This document shows, one piece after another, positions 7,310 to 14,483 of a stretch of DNA of 14,483 bases. Under the pieces are notes generated by a model. That model searched no databases, had not been told where the DNA came from, and worked only from the letters and a program-made list of their open reading frames with translations. The position numbers and the translations under genes are program-made. Position 1 is the first letter of the stretch; the number at the start of each line of letters is the position of its first letter. The stretch comes from Desulfovibrio sp. (GTDB taxonomy: Bacteria > Desulfobacterota > Desulfovibrionia > Desulfovibrionales > Desulfovibrionaceae): the NCBI GenBank assembly GCA_022837365.1, contig JALHHV010000055.1, positions 1-14,483 of the forward strand, given 5' to 3'.

Positions 7310-8674
7310 CTAGAAGACCTTGAGGCCCTTGAGAAGAACCAACAAGACCAACACCGGGCTCACCCAGCGCACCACGGTGAGGAACGCGGAAATGATGGCC
7401 CCGTTGACCAGTTGCCCCCGGTTGGACAGTTCCGTCTTCACGTTGGCCGCGCCCCACACCCAGCCCGCGAACAGGCAGATGAAGATGCCGCCCACGGGCA
7501 GCAGCACGTTGGACGACAGGAAGTCGTACAGGTCGAACACGGTCATGCCGAAGAGCTTCACGTCGGCCATGGTGGACATGGACAGCGTGGCCGGAATGCC
7601 GATGATGGCCAGCGTCACCGAGGTGAGGATGGTGGCCCGCGTGCGCGGCATGCCGAACGATTCGGCCAGCCAGGCCACGGGCACTTCCAGCAGCGAGAGC
7701 ATGGCGCCGGTGGCGGCGATGGCGGTGAGGCAGAAGAAGATGACCATGAACACCTGGCCGCCCGGCAGCGAGGTGAACACGGCGGGAATGGTCATGAACA
7801 GCAGGCTAGGCCCGGCGCTGGGCTCGAAGCCGAAGTTGAACACGGCGGGGAACACCGCCATGCCCGCCAGGATGGAGATGGTCAGGTCGCACAGCATGAC
7901 GCGGGTGGCCGTCAGTGGAATGTCCTGGTCGTTGCGGAAGTAGCTGCCGTAGGTGGTCATGGTGCCCATGCCGATGGACAGCTTGAAGAAGGCGAGGCCC
8001 AGCGCCATCAGGATGACGCCGGGGGTGATCTTGGCGAAGTCCGGCGTGAACAGGAAGGCCAGGCCCTCGCCTGCCTTGGGCAGGGTGAGGCTGCGCGCGC
8101 ACACCGCCACCAGCAGCAGGAGCAGCACGGGCATGAGCACCTTGGTGGTGCGCTCGATGCCCTGCGCCACCCCGGCGATGATGATGACGCTGATCAGCAC
8201 CAGCACGCCCCACTGCCACAGCAGCGACTGCACCGGGTCGCCCACCAGCCCTTCGAAGGCCTTGGCGGCCACGGCCGGGTCGGTGGTGGCGATTTCGCCG
8301 GACAGGGCCTTGAAGATGTAGGCGAACACCCACCCGGCCACGTCGGTGTAGAAGCCCATGATCAGGAACGCCGCGATGACGCCCGAAAAACCCACCAGAT
8401 GCCAGGGCTGGCCCTTGGGGGCAAGCTGGCGGAAGGTGCCCACCGCGTTGGCCCGGGCGCGGCGGCCGAGCATGATTTCGGATATCATCACCGGCAGGCC
8501 GACCAGCAAGGTGGCCAGCACGTACACCAGCAGGAACGACGCGCCGCCGTTCTGCCCGGTAAGGGCCGGGAACTTCCAGATGTTGCCGAGGCCCACGGCC
8601 GAGCCGAGGGTGGCCGCGAGCACGCCGAGGCGCGTCGCGAAGCCGTCGCGGGCGGTGGTGATCTGTTTCGCCAT
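7310..8674 (-). CDS. Sodium-dependent transporter, NSS/SNF family (LeuT-type)
   Basis: This is an inner-membrane Na+-coupled symporter of the neurotransmitter:sodium symporter family; bacterial members mostly carry amino acids, but the substrate cannot be read from the sequence. The 454-aa product carries the family signature in TM1, GSAVGLGNIWKFP (residues 24-36), followed by the NGGASF motif and the TM2 segment ending SEIMLGR. It has 11-12 hydrophobic segments overall and the usual length for bacterial members. The start at 8674 has AAGGA 10 bases upstream and gives the typical short N-terminus, MAKQITTARDGFATRLG. An in-frame ATG at 8734 preceded by a G-rich tract would add 20 unconserved residues and would overlap a candidate promoter. 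The gene is monocistronic. Confidence 0.93.
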   Translation of the reverse strand: MAKQITTARDGFATRLGVLAATLGSAVGLGNIWKFPALTGQNGGASFLLVYVLATLLVGLPVMISEIMLGRRARANAVGTFRQLAPKGQPWHLVGFSGVIAAFLIMGFYTDVAGWVFAYIFKALSGEIATTDPAVAAKAFEGLVGDPVQSLLWQWGVLVLISVIIIAGVAQGIERTTKVLMPVLLLLLVAVCARSLTLPKAGEGLAFLFTPDFAKITPGVILMALGLAFFKLSIGMGTMTTYGSYFRNDQDIPLTATRVMLCDLTISILAGMAVFPAVFNFGFEPSAGPSLLFMTIPAVFTSLPGGQVFMVIFFCLTAIAATGAMLSLLEVPVAWLAESFGMPRTRATILTSVTLAIIGIPATLSMSTMADVKLFGMTVFDLYDFLSSNVLLPVGGIFICLFAGWVWGAANVKTELSNRGQLVNGAIISAFLTVVRWVSPVLVLLVLLKGLKVF

Positions 8675-8721
8675 GTGCACTGTTTCCTTGCAATGTGAGC
8701 TCCGGGCGATCCGGGCACCCC

Positions 8722-8750
8722 TCATTAGACACATCCCCCTTCTTTATCAA
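8722..8750 (-). promoter_or_regulatory. Candidate promoter of the NSS transporter gene
   Basis: On the minus strand, TTGATA (complement of 8745-8750, 5 of 6 consensus) is followed by TCTAAT (complement of 8724-8729, 5 of 6 consensus). The spacer is only 15 bases, shorter than ideal; TAATGA at spacing 17 is a poorer alternative. The position favours translation from 8674 over 8734. Confidence 0.4.
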
Positions 8751-8832
8751 GATATTTGTGTGGCCCGGACCGCCCGTGCGCACCCCGCGATCCGGCAGCG
8801 GCGCGCAACGGTGCGAAATGGCAGACCATACC

Positions 8833-8866
8833 AAAAAGAAGCGGCACTCGCATGCGCGAGCGCCGC
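8833..8866 (-). terminator. Rho-independent terminator of the PP-loop gene
   Basis: A 10-bp GC-rich stem with one A-C mismatch (8841-8851 with 8856-8866) and loop ATGC is followed on the minus strand by TTCTTTTT (complement of 8833-8840). It lies about 100 bases after the stop codon of the 8968-10074 gene. Confidence 0.8.
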
Positions 8867-8967
8867 CTGTGAACGGTGCAATCATGGTCGTACTTTTCAG
8901 TACCACGCTCCAGGAATTTCCGGCGGATGCACTGCCCGGCGGAACACCCGACCGACAGTTTCCGGGG

Positions 8968-10074
8968 CTACTCCGACTGCCCGTCGGGGCCGTCGTCGTT
9001 GCCCTCGGGCACGGGCAGCGCGCGGGCGCGGGCATCGGCGCGGATTTCCTCGCGCACGCCCTGCCAGTTCAGTTCGCCCCAGCCCAGCGAGGTGGTCCGG
9101 GCGGGGGTGACGGTCACCTCGGCCATGCCGTCCGGCCCGGCCACGCGCACGGTGACCGGGGTGCCCTCGCGCACCGCTTTCGGAGAGAACGAGGCCACGA
9201 AGGCCGCCGCGTCGCGCACCACCCCGGCGTCCCAGGCCCTGCCGTCGAACTGCCGCCCGATGGCCAGCGGGCCGGGAAAGCCCGCCACCTTGAAGTGCAG
9301 GTCCGACGGAAAGGCGAAGCGCACCAGCGCTTCGTTGTCGGCCTGGTGGCGGCCGATGGACAGCCAGTGCGGCCCGGCCCAGTATTGCCGCCCGATGTTG
9401 GCCAGCTTGAACTCGGCGGCCGTGGCGTGGGGGGCGTGGACCAGCACCGGCCAGTAGCGGCGGGCGTTTTCGCGCTCGGCCAGCTTGCAGCCCCCGGCGG
9501 GGGTGGGAATTTCGGTCAGGCCGTACTTTTCGGCCAGGGCCATCTGTTCCTTGCGGCCGCGCCCGAAGATGCCGTGCAGGCGGCTGCGGTCCACCAGGCC
9601 GGATTCCTCGGCCGGGGTGGGGTCCAGTTTCAGGGCGCACAGGGGGCGCAGCAGCAGTTCCTTGACCCCGGCGTCGCGCCGGATGACGTTCAGGGTGTCG
9701 CGGCGCTGCGACATGGGGCGCTGGCCCAGCACTTCTCCGGTGATGATGAACGAGGCCCCGTAGCGCTCCATCAGTTCGCGGGCGCGGGACACCAGAAGTA
9801 TCTTGCAGTCCACGCAGGGGTTCAGCACCTTGCCGAAACCGTGCGCCGGGCGTTCGCGCAGCAGCGCGGCGAAGGCTTCGCCCACGTCCACGGCGGCGAT
9901 GTCCAGGCCGTGCACGGCCTCCCAGTGCTTCACCTTGCCGGGCTTGCCGAAGAACGGCGAGACGAAGTGCAGGCACTTGACCGCAAGCCCCTGCTCCTCG
10001 ATGACCTTCACCGCCAGAATCGAATCGAGACCGCCGGACAACAGGGCCACGGCGTCATAGCGTTTGCGTTCCAT
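8968..10074 (-). CDS. PP-loop ATPase, predicted tRNA-thiolation (ThiI/MnmA-like) enzyme
   Basis: The protein is a member of the adenylating PP-loop ATPase superfamily, 368 aa. Such enzymes activate a tRNA base or other substrate with ATP before sulfur transfer. The PP-loop SGGLDS is at residues 13-18. NPCVDC (C87, C90) and GGC (C196) give a CxxC plus a distal cysteine, an arrangement used by tRNA thiolases that hold a [4Fe-4S] cluster (TtcA/TtuA type). The middle block (FIITGEVLGQRPMSQRRDTL, then GRGRKEQM and PTPAGGC) is typical of a conserved family often annotated as ThiI- or MnmA-like. About 150 further C-terminal residues have no motif I can name. The ATG at 10074 is used because it precedes the PP-loop by the usual distance; MSPP from 10086 is the alternative, and neither has a clear ribosome binding site. 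It is divergent from recA. The substrate is unproven. Confidence 0.82.
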   Translation of the reverse strand: MERKRYDAVALLSGGLDSILAVKVIEEQGLAVKCLHFVSPFFGKPGKVKHWEAVHGLDIAAVDVGEAFAALLRERPAHGFGKVLNPCVDCKILLVSRARELMERYGASFIITGEVLGQRPMSQRRDTLNVIRRDAGVKELLLRPLCALKLDPTPAEESGLVDRSRLHGIFGRGRKEQMALAEKYGLTEIPTPAGGCKLAERENARRYWPVLVHAPHATAAEFKLANIGRQYWAGPHWLSIGRHQADNEALVRFAFPSDLHFKVAGFPGPLAIGRQFDGRAWDAGVVRDAAAFVASFSPKAVREGTPVTVRVAGPDGMAEVTVTPARTTSLGWGELNWQGVREEIRADARARALPVPEGNDDGPDGQSE

Positions 10075-10220
10075 GGGGGGTGACATACGGCGCGGGGGGC
10101 GGGTTGGCAAGGGGCGCGGGCCGGAGCGCGGCCGGAAGCAGCGCCCCCATCCCCGCCGTCCGGAGCCGCGCGACCGGCGTTGCCCGCCGCCGCGCCTTCT
10201 GGTATTCCCCGTGAAGCCCA

Positions 10221-10269
10221 TCGACGCCCGTTGACGCCCGCTTCGGCGGTCCAGACCTGTCGACGCCCG
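10221..10269 (+). repeat. Three copies of a 10-bp repeat upstream of recA
   Basis: TCGACGCCCG (10221-10230), TTGACGCCCG (10231-10240) and TCGACGCCCG (10260-10269) lie 27-75 bp before the recA ATG. The first two are adjacent and the third starts 29 bases after the second. The middle copy contains TTGACG, which could serve as a -35 box, but no good -10 lies 16-18 bases further on. The repeats may be regulator sites. Confidence 0.5.
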
Positions 10270-10295
10270 CAATCATCCCACCCCGGAGACCATAC

Positions 10296-11369
<1,074 letters not shown>

Positions 11370-11417
11370 CCGCGCCCCGCGCATGCGACGCCATACGTTC
11401 CGTACAGGAGACACCCA

Positions 11418-14057
11418 GTGATAACCGCCAACGAAATCCGGCGCCGGTTCCTTGAATTCTTCCGGTCCCAGGGCCACGAGATCGTGCGCTCCTCTTCCCT
11501 CGTGCCCAAGGACGACCCCTCGCTGCTGTTCACCAACGCGGGGATGGTGCAGTTCAAGAAGATATTCCTGGGGCAGGAAAAGCGCGGCTACGTGCGGGCC
11601 ACCACCTCGCAGAAGTGCCTGCGCGTGGGCGGCAAGCACAACGACCTCGAAAACGTGGGCCGCACCGCGCGCCACCACACCTTCTTCGAAATGCTGGGCA
11701 ACTTCTCGTTCGGCGACTACTTCAAGGAAGACGCCATCAAGTTCGCCTGGAAGTTCCTGACCGAAGACCTCAAGCTGCCCAAGGAACGCCTGTACGCCAC
11801 CGTGTTCCGCGACGACGACGAGGCGCGCGACCTGTGGCTTGCGCACACCGACATCCCGGCCGAACGCATCTACCGCATGGGCGAAAAGGACAACTTCTGG
11901 TCCATGGGCGATACCGGCCCCTGCGGCCCGTGCTCGGAAATCCTCATCGACCAGGGCGAGCACATGACCTGCGGGCCGGACTGCGGCATCGGCAAGTGCG
12001 ACTGCGACCGGTACCTGGAAATCTGGAACCTGGTGTTCATGCAGTACGACCAGGCCGCCGACGGCACCCGCACCGCGCTGCCCAAGCCCTCCATCGACAC
12101 GGGCATGGGGCTGGAGCGCATCGCCGCCGTGTGCCAGGGCGTGTACTCCAACTTCGATACCGACCTGTTCCAGGCCATCATCCAGTACACCTGCGAAATC
12201 GCCGGGGTGTCCTACCGCGCCAACGACGAAACCGACACCGCCCTGCGCGTCATCGCCGACCACAGCCGTTCGGTGGCGTTCATGATCACCGACGGCATCC
12301 TGCCCTCCAACGAGGGGCGCGGCTACGTGCTGCGCCGCCTGATCCGCCGCGCCTACCGCTTCGGGCGGCTCATCGGGCAGACCGGCACCTTCCTGCACAA
12401 GACCGCCCTGAAGGTGGTCGAGGTGATGGGCGACGACTACCCCGAACTGCGCGGCAACGCCGACTTCATGGCCCGCGTGGTGCGCGAGGAGGAAGAGCGC
12501 TTCAACCGCACCCTGGACAAGGGTCTGGCCCTGCTGGAAGAAGAACTGGAAAGCCTGCGCGGCGCGGGCAGCGCCCGCGTGGCGGGCGACGTGGCCTTCA
12601 GGCTGTACGACACCTACGGTTTTCCGCTGGATATCGTGAACGACATCGCGGAAAAGCGCGGCTTCACGGTGGACGAGGACGGCTTCCGCGCGCTGATGGC
12701 CGAGCAGAAGGAACGCGCCAAGGCCGCCTGGAAGGGGTCGGGCGAATCGGACATCGCCTCGCGCTTCCACGCTCTGCTCGAAGAAGGCTTGCGTTCCGAA
12801 TTCATCGGCTACGAGCACCTTGCGGGCGACAGCCGCGTGGTGGCCCTGCTGGACGCCTCGGGCCTGCCCAGCGAGGGGTTGCCCAAGGGCGCCAAGGGCT
12901 ACGTGGTGACCACCCGCACCCCGTTCTACGGCGCATCCGGTGGGCAAACGGGCGACCTCGGCTCCATCGCCTCGCCCTCGGGCAAGGCCCGCGTGCTGGA
13001 CACCCTGAAGCCCTCGCCCGAACTCACGGTGCACCAGATCGAAACCGTGGACGGCGAACTGCTGCCCGACCAGGAAGTGCACCTGCAAGTGGAAGAGGAC
13101 GAGCGCGTGGCCTCGGCCCGCAACCACACCTGTACCCACCTGCTGCACGCCGCCCTGCGCCGCGTGCTGGGCGACCACGTCAAGCAGGCCGGTTCGCTGG
13201 TGGCCCCGGACCGCCTGCGCTTCGACTTCACGCACATCGCCGCCATGACGCCGGAAGAAATCGCCGCCGTGGAGCGCGAGGTGAACCGGGTGATCCTGGC
13301 CGACCTGCCCCTGGAAACCGACCACATGGCCTACGACGCCGCGCTGAACCGGGGGGCCATGGCCCTGTTCGGCGAAAAGTACGGGGACGAGGTGCGCGTG
13401 GTGGCCATCGCCGACGAGTCGGTGGAACTGTGCGGCGGCACGCACCTGCGCGCCACCGGCCAGGCCGGGCTGTTCCTGATCCTGTCCGAGGGCGGCGTGG
13501 CCGCCGGGGTGCGCCGCATCGAGGCCATCACCGGCTGGAACGCCCTGCGCATGGTCATGGACCAGCGCGCCGAACTGAGCCAGGTGGCCGGGCTGCTGAA
13601 GGCCCGCCCCGGCGAGATCGTGCCCCGCGTGGAAGCCCTGCAAAAGGACGTGAAGGGCCTGCGCAAAGACCTGGAAAAGGCCAGCGCCCAGGCCACGTCC
13701 GGCCAGGGCCGCAACATCATGGACGAACTGGCCGAGATCAACGGCGTGAAGGTGCTGGCCGCCAGGGTGGACGTGCCCAACGTGAAGGCCCTGCGCGACC
13801 TGATGGACGACGTGCGCTCCAAGCTGCCCTCGGGCGTCGCCTGCCTGGCCGCCCCCGACGGCGACAAGGTGAGCCTGATCGTAGCCGTTTCCAAGGACCT
13901 GCACGACCGCTTCACCGCCCCGGCCCTGATCAAGGCCGTGGCGGCCGCCGTGGGCGGCTCCGGCGGCGGGCGGCCCGACATGGCCCAGGCCGGGGGCACC
14001 AACCCGGCGGGCATCGACGAGGCATTTGACATCCTGCGCAAGACCATCGCGCGCTAG
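11418..14057 (+). CDS. alaS: Alanine--tRNA ligase
   Basis: Class II aminoacyl-tRNA synthetase that charges tRNA-Ala with alanine and clears mischarged Ser- or Gly-tRNA-Ala. It is full length at 879 aa. The N-terminal aminoacylation core is evident ([17 protein letters not shown], then [17 protein letters not shown]). The editing domain carries the zinc site H570/H574 in [13 protein letters not shown] and C672/H676 in CGGTH. The C-terminal C-Ala domain contains the Gly-rich [16 protein letters not shown] cysteine-rich insert ([12 protein letters not shown], about residues 185-196) lies in the core. The start is a GTG, with AGGAG 8 bases upstream, giving [15 protein letters not shown], which matches the family N-terminus. 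It sits 48 bp after recA. A 30-bp palindrome follows the stop codon. Confidence 0.98.
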   Translation: MITANEIRRRFLEFFRSQGHEIVRSSSLVPKDDPSLLFTNAGMVQFKKIFLGQEKRGYVRATTSQKCLRVGGKHNDLENVGRTARHHTFFEMLGNFSFGDYFKEDAIKFAWKFLTEDLKLPKERLYATVFRDDDEARDLWLAHTDIPAERIYRMGEKDNFWSMGDTGPCGPCSEILIDQGEHMTCGPDCGIGKCDCDRYLEIWNLVFMQYDQAADGTRTALPKPSIDTGMGLERIAAVCQGVYSNFDTDLFQAIIQYTCEIAGVSYRANDETDTALRVIADHSRSVAFMITDGILPSNEGRGYVLRRLIRRAYRFGRLIGQTGTFLHKTALKVVEVMGDDYPELRGNADFMARVVREEEERFNRTLDKGLALLEEELESLRGAGSARVAGDVAFRLYDTYGFPLDIVNDIAEKRGFTVDEDGFRALMAEQKERAKAAWKGSGESDIASRFHALLEEGLRSEFIGYEHLAGDSRVVALLDASGLPSEGLPKGAKGYVVTTRTPFYGASGGQTGDLGSIASPSGKARVLDTLKPSPELTVHQIETVDGELLPDQEVHLQVEEDERVASARNHTCTHLLHAALRRVLGDHVKQAGSLVAPDRLRFDFTHIAAMTPEEIAAVEREVNRVILADLPLETDHMAYDAALNRGAMALFGEKYGDEVRVVAIADESVELCGGTHLRATGQAGLFLILSEGGVAAGVRRIEAITGWNALRMVMDQRAELSQVAGLLKARPGEIVPRVEALQKDVKGLRKDLEKASAQATSGQGRNIMDELAEINGVKVLAARVDVPNVKALRDLMDDVRSKLPSGVACLAAPDGDKVSLIVAVSKDLHDRFTAPALIKAVAAAVGGSGGGRPDMAQAGGTNPAGIDEAFDILRKTIAR

Positions 14058-14082
14058 TACCCGGCATCACTGGCGAAACACG

Positions 14083-14112
14083 ACGCCCCCGCGTGCATGC
14101 ACGCGGGGGCGT
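14083..14112 (+). terminator. 30-bp perfect palindrome, probable alaS terminator
   Basis: The sequence from 14083 to 14112 is a perfect palindrome centred between 14097 and 14098, with 15-base arms rich in G and C. In RNA it would form a stem of about 13 bp with a tight loop. The tail (TTCAGGTTGTTG) is only moderately T-rich, so termination may be partial. It lies 25 bases after the alaS stop codon. Confidence 0.65.
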
Positions 14113-14416
14113 TCAGGTTGTTGACAAAGTCTGCTTTTGGACGCCTCCGGCGGCCAAGGGGCTACCGCCCCTTGGAACCCCGCATTTTGTATTCCCGTAA
14201 TGCCACGGGAACACGAATAAAAATTTTGGGGGGAGCTTTAGCCGTTATGCGAGTCTTCGAGCATTTACGGATAAAGACAGCAGAGCGGGGGTGCGGGGGA
14301 GGAGACCCTTTTCACGCTTTGCGGACGCCATCCGTACGGCTCGGGGACTCGCCTACGGCTGCCGCAAAAGGGTCCCTCCCCCGCAAGAATTCGGGTTTGT
14401 CAGCAGCCTGGACGCC
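14108..14416 (+). repeat. Structured, inverted-repeat-bounded intergenic element
   Basis: About 310 bp bounded by an inverted repeat: 14108-14128 matches the reverse complement of 14396-14416 at 18 of 21 positions, or 23 of 27 when extended to 14102/14422. The three mismatches in the 21-bp core become G-U pairs in plus-strand RNA. Inside are four dyads: 14154-14175 (9-bp stem, loop TACC), 14192-14211 (7-bp stem), 14242-14270 (4+4 bp with a bulge) and 14292-14385 (20-bp arms). No coding capacity is apparent. It could be a MITE-like or REP-like dispersed element or a structured RNA. From memory, similar sequence stretches are common between genes in Desulfovibrio genomes, but I could not check this. 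Confidence 0.6.
14292..14385. repeat. Long imperfect inverted repeat (20-bp arms, one bulge)
   Basis: The left arm 14292-14312 pairs with the right arm 14366-14385 over 20 bp, with one extra base on the left. The arms join G-rich GCGGGGGAGG to ACCCTTTT. The 53-bp centre contains two direct copies of TACGGCT (14335-14341 and 14354-14360). It could be a terminator for the convergent minus-strand gene or a mobile-repeat hairpin. Confidence 0.7.
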
Positions 14417-14483
14417 GCCGCGCCAGGCGCGGCAGCAGACCGGCCACGGCCTCGGCGTCGTGCCGCCCGGCCATGTCCACGGG
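14400..14483 (-). CDS. 3' end of a minus-strand gene, product unknown (partial)
   Basis: The minus strand from the window edge to a TGA (complement of 14400-14402) reads 27 residues, beginning PVDMAGRHDAEAVAGLLPRL and ending in GC. Nearly every third codon position is G or C, as in the other real genes here, whereas the other frames look non-coding. The product cannot be identified from this short tail. Its stop codon lies inside the right arm of the inverted repeat that bounds the preceding element. Confidence 0.5.
   Translation of the reverse strand, partial: PVDMAGRHDAEAVAGLLPRLARRRPGC

Noticed and set aside
6910..7323. Several short open frames between the nuclease and transporter genes
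   Set aside because: No ribosome binding sites, low-complexity translation, and they run across the hairpin terminator and the inverted repeat.
8675..8734. A 20-residue N-terminal extension of the NSS transporter from an ATG at 8734
   Set aside because: The extension is not expected for the family. The better-spaced AAGGA and a candidate promoter favour the start at 8674, although the G-rich tract before 8734 keeps some doubt.
14121..14126. A perfect TTGACA that might be a -35 box
   Set aside because: No -10-like sequence lies 16-18 bases downstream (the region is CCTCCGG), and the site is within the inverted-repeat arm.

Overview
The window is about 14.5 kb of very GC-rich bacterial chromosome. 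The RecA and AlaRS sequences, the recA-alaS pairing, the strong G/C preference at third codon positions and the dispersed-repeat-like sequence at the right end all fit a Desulfovibrio-type sulfate reducer (Desulfovibrionaceae, for example Nitratidesulfovibrio). That assignment rests on recognition by eye, not on a search. I see no phage, plasmid, IS, CRISPR, rRNA or tRNA genes. The layout is conserved housekeeping genes mixed with lineage-specific unknowns.

Left part (1-3290): a small helical protein of unknown function (139-612, +) converges on a 78-aa protein of unknown function (723-959, -) across a hairpin terminator. The second protein is divergent from a full-length Tex-family RNA-binding protein (1069-3273, +). 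Tex ends only 15 bp from the stop codon of a convergent 874-aa gene (3289-5913, -). That gene encodes an unusual protein with a perfect CX2CX4HX4C zinc-knuckle motif, a TPR-like region and a C-terminal membrane anchor.

Middle (5914-8970): a 52-bp divergent gap leads to a short stand-alone MoaE-family protein (5966-6328, +) with a strong terminator. Next comes a secreted staphylococcal-nuclease-type protein (6498-6962, +), preceded by an 11-bp tandem repeat. About 350 bp without a gene follow and contain a perfect 15-bp inverted repeat. A sodium-dependent transporter of the NSS/SNF family (7310-8674, -) lies beyond it.

Right part (8968-14483): a PP-loop ATPase with a CxxC plus a distal cysteine (8968-10074, -), a plausible Fe-S tRNA-thiolation-type enzyme, is divergent from recA (10296-11369, +). 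alaS (11418-14057, +) follows recA after 48 bp and is probably co-transcribed with it. After alaS lies a 30-bp perfect palindrome and then a roughly 300-bp highly structured non-coding element, bounded by a long inverted repeat whose three mismatches all become G-U pairs in plus-strand RNA. The right arm overlaps the 3' end of a partial minus-strand gene that runs off the window.

Functionally the genes touch DNA repair (recA), translation (alaS), RNA metabolism (tex, possibly the PP-loop enzyme), cofactor synthesis (moaE-like) and transport. Apart from recA-alaS, nearly every gene appears to be its own transcription unit. The strongest candidates for something undescribed are the zinc-knuckle membrane protein and the structured element downstream of alaS.
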